From assembly GCA_016703625.1 (NCBI GenBank), contig JADJBP010000007.1, positions 244,394 to 308,393 on the forward strand: a stretch of 64,000 nt of DNA, written 5' to 3'. Below, in pieces: positions 26,432-36,191 of the stretch. The notes beneath the pieces are model-generated. The model had not been told where the DNA came from. It was given only the letters and a program-made list of their open reading frames with translations, and searched no databases. This DNA comes from Chitinophagaceae bacterium. Its GTDB lineage: Bacteria > Bacteroidota > Bacteroidia > Chitinophagales > Chitinophagaceae. A program made the translations under genes and the position numbers. How positions within the stretch are numbered: position 1 is the stretch's first letter; the number at the start of each line of letters is the position of its first letter.

Positions 26432-28096
26432 TTAGTCCTGTAATTTTTTTACCCGTCTCAGTTCCAGTAAATTTAAGCTGTTTGGATAAAAGCTGGAAAT
26501 ATTCCTGTGTACCAGGTGAATGGCCATATCGTACCAGAGCGGTACCACCGGTGCATCATTGATGATTATACGGTCCATCTGCCGGTACAATTCATAACGA
26601 AGGGAATCATTTTTTTGGGATAATGCTTTTTCATATAAAACATCAAACTCAGCATTTTTATACCGCGTATAATTTGGTGGTGCCGGGTTCTTACTGTAAA
26701 ACACACTGAGGTAATTTTCTGCATCGGGGTAATCCGCTATCCAGCTTCCCCTGAAGAATGGAGCCTGTGATTTGGCGGTATGTTCCATCAATAAACTTTT
26801 CTGCATTACGTCTACCTCTATGGTTATGCCGATCTGTAAAAGTTCATTGGCAATATAGGTTCCCAGGTCGCCATAAATGGGAATGGTAAGTAATTTTATT
26901 GCCGGTAAATTTTTACCATCCGGGTAACCGGCTTCTGCCAGTAATTGTTTTGCTTTTGCAACATCGTAATGATATCCGGGTACGGCAACAGAATCAAAAG
27001 AAGGCAATCCTGCCGGCACAAACCCGCTTTCGGCAGCAATGCCAATACTGTTGCGCAGGTACAGCATCATTTTTTTCCGGTTGAAACCATAATTGATCGC
27101 CTGCCTTATCTTTTGCAAACGCAAAGGTGAATTTTTAACCAGTTCATTTTGTTCATCAACCAAAATGCCCAGGTATTCAATATTGAGGTAAGGATGCTTG
27201 TGCAGGTTAATTTTGCCCTGCCATGTTTTTTTAAGGTTGCCGGTCTTGGTGAGCACTTCATCTTTAAAGGATGGGTCTATATCATCAATAAAATCAAGCC
27301 GCTTTTGCTGAAACTCCAGGAACTCGGTTGCCTTGCTGTCGTAGAAAGAAACTTTAATACCATCCAGGTAGGGTAAAGATTGTCCTGCCATATCTTTTTC
27401 AAAATAGTTTTCATTCTTTTTCAGGATCAGCGCCTGTCCTTCTTCCCAGGCCACAAATCGGAATGGGCCTGTGCCAACAGGGTGGCGTCGAAAATCAGTT
27501 TTATATTTATCTACAGCTTCTTTTGGAATGATGGAACAATACTGCATGCTTAAGATGCCCAGGATCGTTTGAAAAGGGCTGATCAGTTTAAGTTGAAAGG
27601 TGGAATCGTTAATTGCCATAAACCCATTTACGGGATCTACCCGGTTATTAAATATCCAGGCACCGGGACTAGCAGTATTTTTATCAACAATTCTTTTAAA
27701 GCTATATTCCACATCATGCGCAGTCAGCCTCCGGCCTTTGCTATTGGCAAAGCAGGCATCATCAATAAAAAAAACATCATTACGCAATGTGAAAGTAAAG
27801 GCCAGGTTATCGTCTGAAATAACCCAGTGTTTTGCCAGAGATGGCTGCATCTGTAAATTACTGTCGATCTCCACCAGGGTATTGTAAAGCTGGTGCGTGG
27901 CCCACATTACCTGTTTGTTTTTGGCAAATGCAGGATCCAGTGATGCCAGCCCGCTGCTTTCATTGTAACGGAATATTTTTTTTTCGGGATGTTTGTGGGT
28001 TGTACAGGCCGAAATCAAAAGGCAAAAGGAAAAAGTCAAAAGGCAAAATTCAAAATTCAAAAGAAGCCTGCAGTATTTATTTGATGAAAGGTGCAT
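26432..28096 (-). CDS. Oligopeptide-type ABC substrate-binding lipoprotein (SBP family 5)
   Basis: A 554-residue periplasmic binding protein of the DppA/OppA type. The signal peptide ends in a lipobox (FCLLISAC). The mature part starts with GLASLDPAFAKNKQVMWATH and has ALKHW-like QPSLAKHWVISDDNLAFTF, GTGPFRFVAWEEG and AINYGFNRKKMMLY, all typical of SBP_bac_5. It delivers peptides or similar ligands to a permease, which is not present here. The first 20 residues are encoded by an intergenic-type tandem repeat (AAAGGCAAAA units, 28015-28070), so the native start may differ or the signal has been rebuilt from repeat DNA. The rest of the frame is intact. Confidence 0.88.
   Translation of the reverse strand: MHLSSNKYCRLLLNFEFCLLTFSFCLLISACTTHKHPEKKIFRYNESSGLASLDPAFAKNKQVMWATHQLYNTLVEIDSNLQMQPSLAKHWVISDDNLAFTFTLRNDVFFIDDACFANSKGRRLTAHDVEYSFKRIVDKNTASPGAWIFNNRVDPVNGFMAINDSTFQLKLISPFQTILGILSMQYCSIIPKEAVDKYKTDFRRHPVGTGPFRFVAWEEGQALILKKNENYFEKDMAGQSLPYLDGIKVSFYDSKATEFLEFQQKRLDFIDDIDPSFKDEVLTKTGNLKKTWQGKINLHKHPYLNIEYLGILVDEQNELVKNSPLRLQKIRQAINYGFNRKKMMLYLRNSIGIAAESGFVPAGLPSFDSVAVPGYHYDVAKAKQLLAEAGYPDGKNLPAIKLLTIPIYGDLGTYIANELLQIGITIEVDVMQKSLLMEHTAKSQAPFFRGSWIADYPDAENYLSVFYSKNPAPPNYTRYKNAEFDVLYEKALSQKNDSLRYELYRQMDRIIINDAPVVPLWYDMAIHLVHRNISSFYPNSLNLLELRRVKKLQD
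28015..28070. repeat. Tandem CAAAAGG/CAAAATT repeat inside a signal-peptide coding region
   Basis: Short imperfect units (TCAAAAGGCAAAAGG, AGTCAAAAGGCAAAATTC, AAAATTC) repeat five to six times. On the minus strand they encode the hydrophobic signal peptide of the SBP lipoprotein (LLLNFEFCLLTFSFCLL). Confidence 0.6.
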
Positions 28097-28141
28097 AAAT
28101 GTTTATAAAGAAAACTAAATTAGCAATTATATACAATACAC

Positions 28142-29554
28142 ATGAAACAACTTATTAAAGCCTGCCTGGTTTTTACTTTTTACTATTTACTTTTTACTTC
28201 CTAAGAAGCCCAGCCTTTAAAGCCTGTAAAAGCTTTTACCCATGCTGATACCTTGCGGGGTACATATGGCCCTTCCAGGGATTGGTGGGATGTGTTGAAA
28301 TATGATCTGCATGTGAAGTTTAACCTTAAGGATAGTTCAATTAGTGGGTATAATATTATTCAGTTTAAAGTTCCCTTTGTAAGCATTGCCTGCCAGGGCC
28401 TGGGCGCCAGCGTTTGGTATCCCTGTAAAGATCACCAGGCTGATGAACCCGACAGTGCAGCCATGCATATAACCATACCGGATACACTAACCTGTGTGGG
28501 CAATGGCCGTTTTCGTGGTAAAATAAACAATGGTGATGGAACGGCCACTTATAACTGGGCGGTTAACAACCCGATCAATAATTACAACATCATTCCTTAC
28601 ATCGGTAAATACGCTCATTTCAGCGAAGTGTATACTGGCGAAAAAGGTAAGCTGGATATGGATTACTGGGTATTGGAACAAAATCTTGATAAAGCCAAAG
28701 AACAATTTAAAGATGCTGCCCGGATGATGAAGGCTTTTGAACACTGGTTTGGTCCCTACCCTTTTTATGAGGATGGATTTAAACTGGTGGAAGCGCCTCA
28801 TTTGGGCATGGAGCATCAAAGCGCCATTGCTTATGGCAACGGTTTTAAAAACGGTTACCGTGGTACAGACCTCTCCGGCAGCGGCTGGGGGCTTAAATGG
28901 GATTTTATCATTGTACATGAAAGCGGACACGAGTAGTTTGCCAATAATATTACCAGCAGGGATATTGCCGATATGTGGATACATGAAAGCTTTACCAACT
29001 ACAGCGAAACGCTGTTCACCGATTACTGGTATGGCAAAGAGGCCGGTAATGCCTATGTACAGGGTACCCGCAAAAATATCAGCAACGATATACCCATCAT
29101 CGGCATCTATAATGTAAACCAGGAAGGCAGCGGAGATATGTATTACAAAGGCGGTAATATGATACATAACATCAGGCAGGTGATCAATGATGATTCAACA
29201 TTCAGGCTAATATTAAGAGGGTTGAATAAAACTTTTTACCATAAAACCGTTACCACCAAACAGGTGGAGGATTATATCAGCAAACAGGCTAAACATGATC
29301 TCAGTAAAGTGTTTGACCAGTATTTACGAACCATACAAATTCCGGTGCTGGAATATAAGCTGGATGGCTATAAACTTACCTACCGGTATACCAATTGTGT
29401 AAAAGGGTTTAATATGCCATTAAAGATCAAATTTAAAACGGAACAGTGGATCAAACCAACCGAGCAATGGAAGACTTTGAATCTCTATCCTGAAGGAGAT
29501 AACCCTTTTTCGGTGGATCCAAATTTCTACATCAAAACAAAAAAGGTAGATTGA
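28142..29554 (+). pseudogene. Secreted M1 aminopeptidase, pseudogene (two stops, internal deletion)
   Basis: The reading frame stays constant from ATG 28142 to the stop at 29552-29554 but has two in-frame stops. TAA at 28202-28204 sits at the signal peptide end. TAG at 28934-28936 sits directly after the catalytic HESGHE, where M1 enzymes have Trp (HExxHEWFANN). The rest, FANNITSRDIADMWIHESFTNYSE, given as FANNITSRD and IADMWIHESF, carries the third zinc ligand Glu. Between NIIQFK and PFVSIACQGLGAS about 70-80 residues of the N-terminal domain are missing without a frame change. The surviving parts (ASVWYPCKDHQADEPDS, EAPHLGMEHQSAIAYG) identify the Bacteroidota M1 family. The signal peptide itself is encoded by a TTTTTAC tandem repeat. 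It cannot make an active enzyme without readthrough. Confidence 0.85.
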
Positions 29555-29639
29555 TTTTTGGAATTGTTAAAGATATAGATTCCTTCGTCGAAATGCCAGA
29601 AAACAAAAAAGGTAGATTAATTTAGCAGCAAACGAACCT

Positions 29640-31155
29640 ATGTCGCAGATCCGCAAGCAAAGTATCATATCCTCCATGGTAGTGTACATTGGCTTTGCTA
29701 TCGGCTTTTTTAATACCTGGCTATTTACCAGGGAAGGCGGTTTTACACAGGCCGAATACGGTCTTACCGGTATTTTTATGGCAGTGGCCAATATCATGTT
29801 TTCTGTGGCCAACCTTGGCATGGTGGCTTATGTACATAAATTTTATCCCTATTATAATGATAACCTTCCCAAAAAGAAAAATGACCAGCTAAGCCTGGCC
29901 ATCCTTTTTTCATTGATTGGGTTTTGCCTGGTTGTGGTTGCAGGCTTATTGTTTAAAGACCTGGTGATCCGGAAATACGGCACCAATTCCCCCGACCTGG
30001 TAAAGTACTATTATTACATTTTTCCATTCGGTTTGGGGCTAACGCTCTTTTCCATATTAGAAGCCTATGCCTGGCAATTAAAAAAAGCGGTGGTCACCAA
30101 TTTTCTGCGTGAAATACAGTTCAGGCTGTTAACAACCATACTTATTGTTTTAAGTTTTTCCGGCATCATTGCATCATTTGACCTGTTCATCAAAATATAT
30201 TCCTTTACTTTTTTAGCGGTTGCCATCATTTTGCTGGGATACCTGGTATATAACCACAGCATATCATTTACACTTTCTGTAAGCAGGGTTTCAAAAAAAT
30301 TCTATAATAAGATCATTTCGCTGATCTCCTTTGTTTACGGCGGCAACCTGGTTTTTACCATTTCCATGGTCATAGATACCATCATCATTGCTGCTGTATT
30401 GCCCAATGGTCTTGCACTTGCCGGCGTGTATACCCTGGCGCAAAATATCGCCAGTTTGATCCAGGCCCCGCAGCGTGGCATCATCTCCTCTTCATTGGGA
30501 GCTTTGTCGCAGGCCTGGAAAGATAAGGATATGAGGAAAATAGACCGTATCTATCACAGTTCCTCCATCAACCAGTTGATCTTTTCCGTTGGGATGTTTG
30601 CACTGATCTGGCTCAATTTTACAGATGGCGTTTTTACCTTTAAACTGCAGGCAGGTTATATTGATGCACGTTGGGTCTTCTTTTATATAGGCCTGATGCG
30701 TATCGTGGATATGGGGACCGGTGTAAACAGCCAGATCATCAATACGTCTACGCTCTGGCGTTTTGATTTTTATACCGGCATCATTTTATTGTCATTGACG
30801 CTTCCGCTGAATTATATTTTAACCAAGTACTTTTTTGGAGTGATAGGCCCGGCCATTGCCAACCTCATTACGTTTACCATTTACAATGCGATCCGTTACT
30901 GGTTTTTTGATCAAAAAATTCAACCTGCAGCCATTTACTGTAAAAACCGTGTATACCCTGGTATTGGGTATCGCTGCCTATTATTGCTGTTATATGCTGT
31001 TTGACCATGTACACGGATTTACAGGTATGGTAACCAGGAGTATTGTATTTCTTGCATTATTTATAACCGGTTCATTTGTGATGAAGCTATCGCCCGACCT
31101 GGTGCCGGTTTGGCATGCATTTCAAAAAAGGCTGGGTATAAAAAAAGGAGATTAA
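29640..31155 (+). CDS. Polysaccharide/lipid flippase, Wzx-like (MVF/MATE superfamily; one frameshift)
   Basis: About 505 residues after repair, with roughly 14 membrane helices. The opening KQSIISSMVVYIGFAIGFFN and LFTREGGFTQAEYGLTGIF is typical of the oligosaccharide flippases (PF01943-like) of Bacteroidota, and the ARWVFFYIGLMRIVDMGTG segment in the middle is also usual. Such proteins move lipid-linked sugars across the inner membrane. The first frame runs 29640 to about 30905 and the second to 31155. One extra T in the run 30903-30908 separates AIRYWF from the continuation LIKKFNLQPFTVKTV. No sugar-transferase genes are near, so its pathway cannot be assigned. Confidence 0.84.
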
Positions 31156-31191
31156 GCATCTCCCGTATTAAATTATTTATGAAAATTGTGA

Positions 31192-31881
31192 TCATTCCGC
31201 TTTGATGGCCAGCGTATTTATCCTTCCTCCACCAATATATTTCCTGCTCCAGTATTCTTCCGTAAGGTGACTGATGGTTACGCCGATACTCGTACTGGCA
31301 TGTGTAAAATAGCCATTACCCAGGTAAAGGCCAACATGACTTATTCTTCGCCCGTTCTTAAAAAATACCAGGTCGCCCTGCTGTAATTCATCTTTTTCAA
31401 GTTTTGTGCATTCTTCATATTGTTCATGGGATGTGCGGGGAAGTACCAATCCATACAGTTTGTGCACCAGGGTTCCGGTATAAGCACTGCAATCAATTCC
31501 TTTTTCAGTTGCACCACCATATTTATAACGCGTTCCCCACCACTTTTCAATTTCAATCAGCAATGCATTGTTGGTCACCGATTCTACATCCATGTCAAGC
31601 AACTGGGCATATTTAAACTGCAGTAAAGTAAATTTTTCTATGGCATCACCATCATTATTTACGGTTACCATTTCACCGGTTGTAACCCTGTTTTTGGTAA
31701 CAGCAGTTCCTGATGCGGTTGAAGCTGCATTTATTTCAATTCCCTCTATAAATTTTCCCTGCTTTTTTGGTGAGCCCGGTGCATTAACCTGCTCTGTATT
31801 CACAGCGGTTTGTGCATTGGCCGTTAAAGTTGTTCCTGAAAAGATGCCGATGGCTACAGAAACAAGAAAGAAGTTTTGCAT
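31192..31881 (-). CDS. NlpC/P60 (C40) cell-wall peptidase
   Basis: About 229 residues from the ATG at 31881. A signal peptide (FFLVSVAIGIFSGTTLTANAQ) comes first, followed by a low-complexity segment and then the NlpC/P60 catalytic domain: WGTRYKYGGATEKGIDCSAY with the nucleophilic Cys, PRTSHEQYE, GDLVFFKNGRRISHVGLYLG with the catalytic His, and FTHASTSIGV. These enzymes cut within peptidoglycan stem peptides in the periplasm. An in-frame extension to 31914 would need a TTG start and precede the signal peptide, so I prefer 31881. The gene is convergent with the flippase gene, 36 bp away. Intact. Confidence 0.92.
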   Translation of the reverse strand: MQNFFLVSVAIGIFSGTTLTANAQTAVNTEQVNAPGSPKKQGKFIEGIEINAASTASGTAVTKNRVTTGEMVTVNNDGDAIEKFTLLQFKYAQLLDMDVESVTNNALLIEIEKWWGTRYKYGGATEKGIDCSAYTGTLVHKLYGLVLPRTSHEQYEECTKLEKDELQQGDLVFFKNGRRISHVGLYLGNGYFTHASTSIGVTISHLTEEYWSRKYIGGGRINTLAIKAE

Positions 31882-32200
31882 ACGTAAACTTTGGGGTTTA
31901 AAACGTAAGTACAACTTAGTCTTGTGTGATTTTAGTCTTCTTTGATTCCTTGATCTTTCTTTTTTATCTGCGCTGTTCTGTGATCCTTGTCCTACAAACT
32001 GGTGATCAATTGATTTTCTCGAATGCCTGCCAGTATATGGCAGTTTAACGCTGCAAAGGTAACTTTCATTGGCCGGAAATACAAGCCTTTAACGTTTTAT
32101 TAATGTATTACCCGCAAATCCCATACAAACATTATTGTGGAAAAACGAATTAGACCTGCAGCTTATTGTTTACGATATTTGCTGAACGGAAAGATACTAG

Positions 32201-32262
32201 ATACAGGATACTGGATACTGGATACTGGATAATGGATACAAGATACTGGATACTGGAAGCAT
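32201..32262. repeat. GATACTG heptamer tandem repeat upstream of dnaE
   Basis: About eight units of GATACTG/GATACAG/GATAATG follow each other. It fills the middle of the 415-bp spacer 31882-32296, which otherwise shows no gene and is the dnaE upstream region. The same motif occurs at 7330-7352 and, in inverted form, at 10487-10571. Confidence 0.7.
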
Positions 32263-32296
32263 TAAATAATGTATACAGTTTTTGGTTTCAATCAGC

Positions 32297-35200
32297 ATGA
32301 ATATGAAATTTTCACACTTACACGTACACACGCAATTTTCATTGCTTGATGGAGCGGCTTCCATCAAAGGCCTGTATACAAAAGCCATTGCAGATGGTAT
32401 GCCGGCATTGGCCATCAGCGACCATGGAAATATGTTTGGCGCCTTTGAATTTGTAAAGGAGGCTTACCAGCATAAAAATGATGATGGCACCTTAAAAGTA
32501 AAACCCATTGTAGGCTGTGAATTTTATATCACCCAGGACAGGCACCGTAAAACGTTCAGCAAGGAAGAAAAAGATCCGCGGCATCACCAGATCCTGCTGG
32601 CGAAGAATGCCACGGGATATAAGAACCTGGTAAAACTCACTTCACTGGGATATATTGAAGGGTTGTATTCCAAATACCCGCGCATTGATAAGGAACTGAT
32701 CCATAAATACCACGAAGGGCTGATCGCCACTACCTGTTGCCTTGGGGCATTGGTACCGCAAACGATTTTAAAAAAAGGCGAGGCCGAAGGCGAGAATGAA
32801 TTTAAATGGTGGCTGAATATTTTCCAGGAAGATTATTATGTGGAACTGCAGCGGCATGGCATTCCCGACCAGGAAAAAGTTAATGCGGTGTTGCTGAAAT
32901 TTGCCAAAAAATATAACGTAAAGGTCATTGCCAGCAACGATTCGCATTATGTAGACCAGAAAGATTTTAATGCACACGACATCCTGCTTTGCATCAACAC
33001 CGGCGAAAAGCAAAGTACACCTGCCCTGCGTGAATTTACAGATGATGATGTATTTGCCAAGAACAAACGTTTTGCATTTCCCAACGACCAGTTCTATTTA
33101 AAGACCGGCGCCGAAATGAGCCGGGTTTTTGAAGACCTGCCCGAAGCCATTGACAATACCAATGAAATTGTAGATAAGGTAGAACTGCTGAATTTGAACA
33201 GGGATATCCTGCTGCCGCATTTTACCGTTCCCGTTAATTTTAAATCACAGGATGAATACCTGGAAAGTTTAACCTGGGCCGGAGCAAAAGAACGGTATAA
33301 AATTTTAACCCCGGAAACAGAAGAACGGTTAAAGTTTGAACTGGGTGTTATTCAGAAAATGGGCTTTGCCGGTTACTTTTTAATTGTAAGCGATTTTATT
33401 AAAGCTGGCCGTGATATGGGTGTATTTATTGGCCCGGGCCGTGGTTCTGCAGCCGGAAGTGCCGTGGCGTATTGCATCGGCATCACCAACATTGATCCCA
33501 TAAAATATAATTTGCTGTTTGAAAGATTCCTGAATCCCGAGCGTAAGACTATGCCGGATATAGACACAGACTTTGATGATGAAGGCCGCCAGAAAGTATT
33601 GGATTATGTAGTGCATAAATACGGAAAGAACCAGGTGGCACAGATCATCACCTATGGCACCATGGCTGCCAAGTCGAGTATTGCAGATGTGGCAAGGGTA
33701 ATGGACCTGCCACTGGCAGAAAGCAGGGCTATTTCAAAATTGGTTCCGGAAAGGCCGGGCATTAACCTGAAACGTTTATTGCATGCGCCCTTTACCATTA
33801 AAGAAGCAAATGCTTCGACAGGCTCAGCAGGCGAAAAATCGCTGGAAGAAAAAGAACAATTACCGGCAGATGATATTGAAAATGTAAAAAAATTGCGGGA
33901 GATCTATAAGGGGGATGACCTGCAAAGCAAAATATTGCATGAAGCTGAAATACTGGAAGGCTCGGTACGAAATACAGGCATTCATGCATCGGCCATCATC
34001 ATTGCACCCAAAGACCTGACCGAATTATTGCCCGTAGCCACTTCCAAAGAATCGGAACTATGGCTTACCCAGATCGAAGGAAATTCCATTGAAGAAGCCG
34101 GTGTTATCAAGATGGACTTTTTGGGTTTAAAAACATTGAGTATTTTAAAAACGGCACTTCAGCTCATTAAACAGAATCACGGGGTGATTATCGATATTGA
34201 TGCTATTCCGCTGGATGATGAAAAAACATACAGGCTTTACCAGCAGGGCGATACCAATGGCACCTTCCAGTTTGAGAGCCCCGGAATGCAAAAACATTTA
34301 CGGGATCTTAAGCCCGATAAATTTGAAGACCTCATTGCTATGAACGCACTGTTCCGTCCAGGCCCGATGGCTTATATCCCGGAATACATTGACCGCAAAC
34401 ACGGCAAAAAGCAGGTTGCCTATGACCTGGCCGATATGGAAGAGTTTTTAAAGGAAACCTATGGCATCACGGTTTACCAGGAACAGGTGATGCTGCTATC
34501 TCAAAAGCTTGGCGGCTTCAGTAAGGGGGATGCAGATATTTTGCGGAAGGCCATGGGTAAAAAACAAAAATCGGTACTGGATAAAATGAAAGTACAGTTT
34601 GTGGAAGGCGCCACAGCAAAGGGCCATGCAAAAGAAATACTGGAAAAGGTTTGGACAGACTGGGAAGCATTTGCTCAATATGCATTCAATAAATCACACT
34701 CCACCTGTTATGCATTTGTTGCCTATCAAACGGCTTATTTAAAGGCACATTACCCAAGTGAATACATGGCAGCAGTGCTCAATCATGCCGGCAGCATTGA
34801 TAAGATCACATTCTTTATGGAAGAATGCAAACGGATGGGATTGAAAGTACTGGGGCCCGATATCAATGAGTCGCAAAATGGTTTTGCGGTCAACAAAAAA
34901 GGTGAGATCCGTTTTGGTTTCAGCGGCTTAAAAGGCGTGGGTGAAAATGCCATTATAAATATTATTGAAGAAAGGAACAAACACGGGCATTTTACCTCTA
35001 TTTACGACCTGGTAAAACGTGTTAACCACCGTGCTGTGAATAAAAAATCACTGGAGAGCCTGGTTTACTCCGGGGCCTTTGATTGTTTTACGGATATTAC
35101 CCGGGCACAATATTTTTTCCAGGTACCCGGGGATATGCAGGGACTGGAAAAGATCCTGAAATTCGGTTCTGTTTTCCAGGCACAAAATACAAGCGCTTCC

Positions 35201-35938
35201 AATACACTTTTTGGCGATCTTCAAATGCCGGATATTGTTCCTCCCAAATTACCTGTTTGCGAACCCTGGCCGCTGGCCGTTCAGCTTGATTATGAAAAGG
35301 AAGTGACCGGCATGTTCATGAGCGGTCACCCACTGGATAATTACAGATTTGAAATGAGGCATTATAATATTACAGCGCTGTCTGATTACAGTGAATTTAA
35401 ACTGGCAGTGAATATTCACCCCAACCCGGCAAAGAGTTTCAGGCTGGCCGGATTGGTTATAGATGCGCAGCAACGGCTAACCAAAAAAGGAAAGAATTAT
35501 GCCGTTTTGACCATCGAAGATTACAGCGGTAAGGCCGAATTCATGCTTTGGAGTGAAGACTTTGTGAAGTACAATAATTATCTTGAAAAGGGTTTGATCG
35601 TTATGATAGAAGGCGCTTTCCGCAAACGGTACGATGGACAGTCATACGAGTTCAATATAAATAAATTACACCTGCTCGATACTGTTAAATCCACATTGAC
35701 CAAACAGGTGATCATTGAAGTGGAACCACAATTTATCAGTGAAGAAATGGTTGAATTCATTGATGCCAATGTAAAAGCAAATCCCGGAAAAACATCTTTA
35801 AAATTCAACATTATTGACAGCCGGAATAAATATAAAGTGGGCATGTACAGTTTAGAGAAAAGCGTGACCATGAATGATGACCTTGCTTTTTATTTAAATG
35901 AGAATAAGGATATTGATGTGAGTGTGGTTACTGCGTAA
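32297..35938 (+). CDS. dnaE: DNA polymerase III subunit alpha
   Basis: A 1213-residue replicative polymerase of DnaE1 type. The PHP domain starts at once (FSHLHVHTQFSLLDG), the catalytic palm has GRGSAAGSAVAYCIGIT and PDIDTDFDDEGRQKV with the catalytic acidic residues (from about residue 420), and then GTMAAKSSIADVARVM. The fingers and beta-binding region follow, and an OB fold with FRLAGLVIDAQQRLTKKGK lies near 1050. It copies the chromosome as part of the holoenzyme. The ATG at 32297 is chosen because the only extension uses TTG and adds nothing conserved. At 33812-33828 the coding sequence includes GCTTCGACAGGCTCAGC, nearly identical to the intergenic hairpin arm at 25894-25910. The gene ends directly in a CGTTAAnn tandem array. 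Intact over 3.6 kb. Confidence 0.96.
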   Translation: MNMKFSHLHVHTQFSLLDGAASIKGLYTKAIADGMPALAISDHGNMFGAFEFVKEAYQHKNDDGTLKVKPIVGCEFYITQDRHRKTFSKEEKDPRHHQILLAKNATGYKNLVKLTSLGYIEGLYSKYPRIDKELIHKYHEGLIATTCCLGALVPQTILKKGEAEGENEFKWWLNIFQEDYYVELQRHGIPDQEKVNAVLLKFAKKYNVKVIASNDSHYVDQKDFNAHDILLCINTGEKQSTPALREFTDDDVFAKNKRFAFPNDQFYLKTGAEMSRVFEDLPEAIDNTNEIVDKVELLNLNRDILLPHFTVPVNFKSQDEYLESLTWAGAKERYKILTPETEERLKFELGVIQKMGFAGYFLIVSDFIKAGRDMGVFIGPGRGSAAGSAVAYCIGITNIDPIKYNLLFERFLNPERKTMPDIDTDFDDEGRQKVLDYVVHKYGKNQVAQIITYGTMAAKSSIADVARVMDLPLAESRAISKLVPERPGINLKRLLHAPFTIKEANASTGSAGEKSLEEKEQLPADDIENVKKLREIYKGDDLQSKILHEAEILEGSVRNTGIHASAIIIAPKDLTELLPVATSKESELWLTQIEGNSIEEAGVIKMDFLGLKTLSILKTALQLIKQNHGVIIDIDAIPLDDEKTYRLYQQGDTNGTFQFESPGMQKHLRDLKPDKFEDLIAMNALFRPGPMAYIPEYIDRKHGKKQVAYDLADMEEFLKETYGITVYQEQVMLLSQKLGGFSKGDADILRKAMGKKQKSVLDKMKVQFVEGATAKGHAKEILEKVWTDWEAFAQYAFNKSHSTCYAFVAYQTAYLKAHYPSEYMAAVLNHAGSIDKITFFMEECKRMGLKVLGPDINESQNGFAVNKKGEIRFGFSGLKGVGENAIINIIEERNKHGHFTSIYDLVKRVNHRAVNKKSLESLVYSGAFDCFTDITRAQYFFQVPGDMQGLEKILKFGSVFQAQNTSASNTLFGDLQMPDIVPPKLPVCEPWPLAVQLDYEKEVTGMFMSGHPLDNYRFEMRHYNITALSDYSEFKLAVNIHPNPAKSFRLAGLVIDAQQRLTKKGKNYAVLTIEDYSGKAEFMLWSEDFVKYNNYLEKGLIVMIEGAFRKRYDGQSYEFNINKLHLLDTVKSTLTKQVIIEVEPQFISEEMVEFIDANVKANPGKTSLKFNIIDSRNKYKVGMYSLEKSVTMNDDLAFYLNENKDIDVSVVTA

Positions 35939-35986
35939 CGTTAATCCGTTAATACGTTAACACGTTAAAACGTTAACTCGTTAATT
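35939..35986. repeat. CGTTAAnn octamer tandem array
   Basis: Six perfectly phased 8-bp units CGTTAA-TC, -TA, -CA, -AA, -CT, -TT start one base after the dnaE stop codon. Only the last two positions vary. It occupies the dnaE-trxA spacer. Confidence 0.85.
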
Positions 35987-36144
35987 CGTAGATTATTTCG
36001 TGAATTTATGCTCTTTACCAATTAACGGGATTAACCAATTAACCTTCTCCCTCCCTATTCCCGCCACTATGGCTTTTAATATGCCAATAATATTTCATCA
36101 CATACTGTGGATATGTCATAACAGCATATTAACACATTTGGAAC

Positions 36145-36152
36145 TAACTTTG
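36145..36152 (+). promoter_or_regulatory. Putative -7 element TAACTTTG of trxA
   Basis: An exact TAnnTTTG match 40 bp before the trxA start. No clear TTG stands 19 bp upstream. Confidence 0.42.
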
Positions 36153-36191
36153 CTCTCCTGTTAGCACTAAATAAAATTTAAAATATATATT

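Noticed and set aside
28487..29167. Minus-strand frame opposite the M1 pseudogene
   Set aside because: Complement of the conserved peptidase coding sequence; product without family features.
35939..35986. CRISPR-like array after dnaE
   Set aside because: The units are 8 bp without spacers; no cas genes are in the window.
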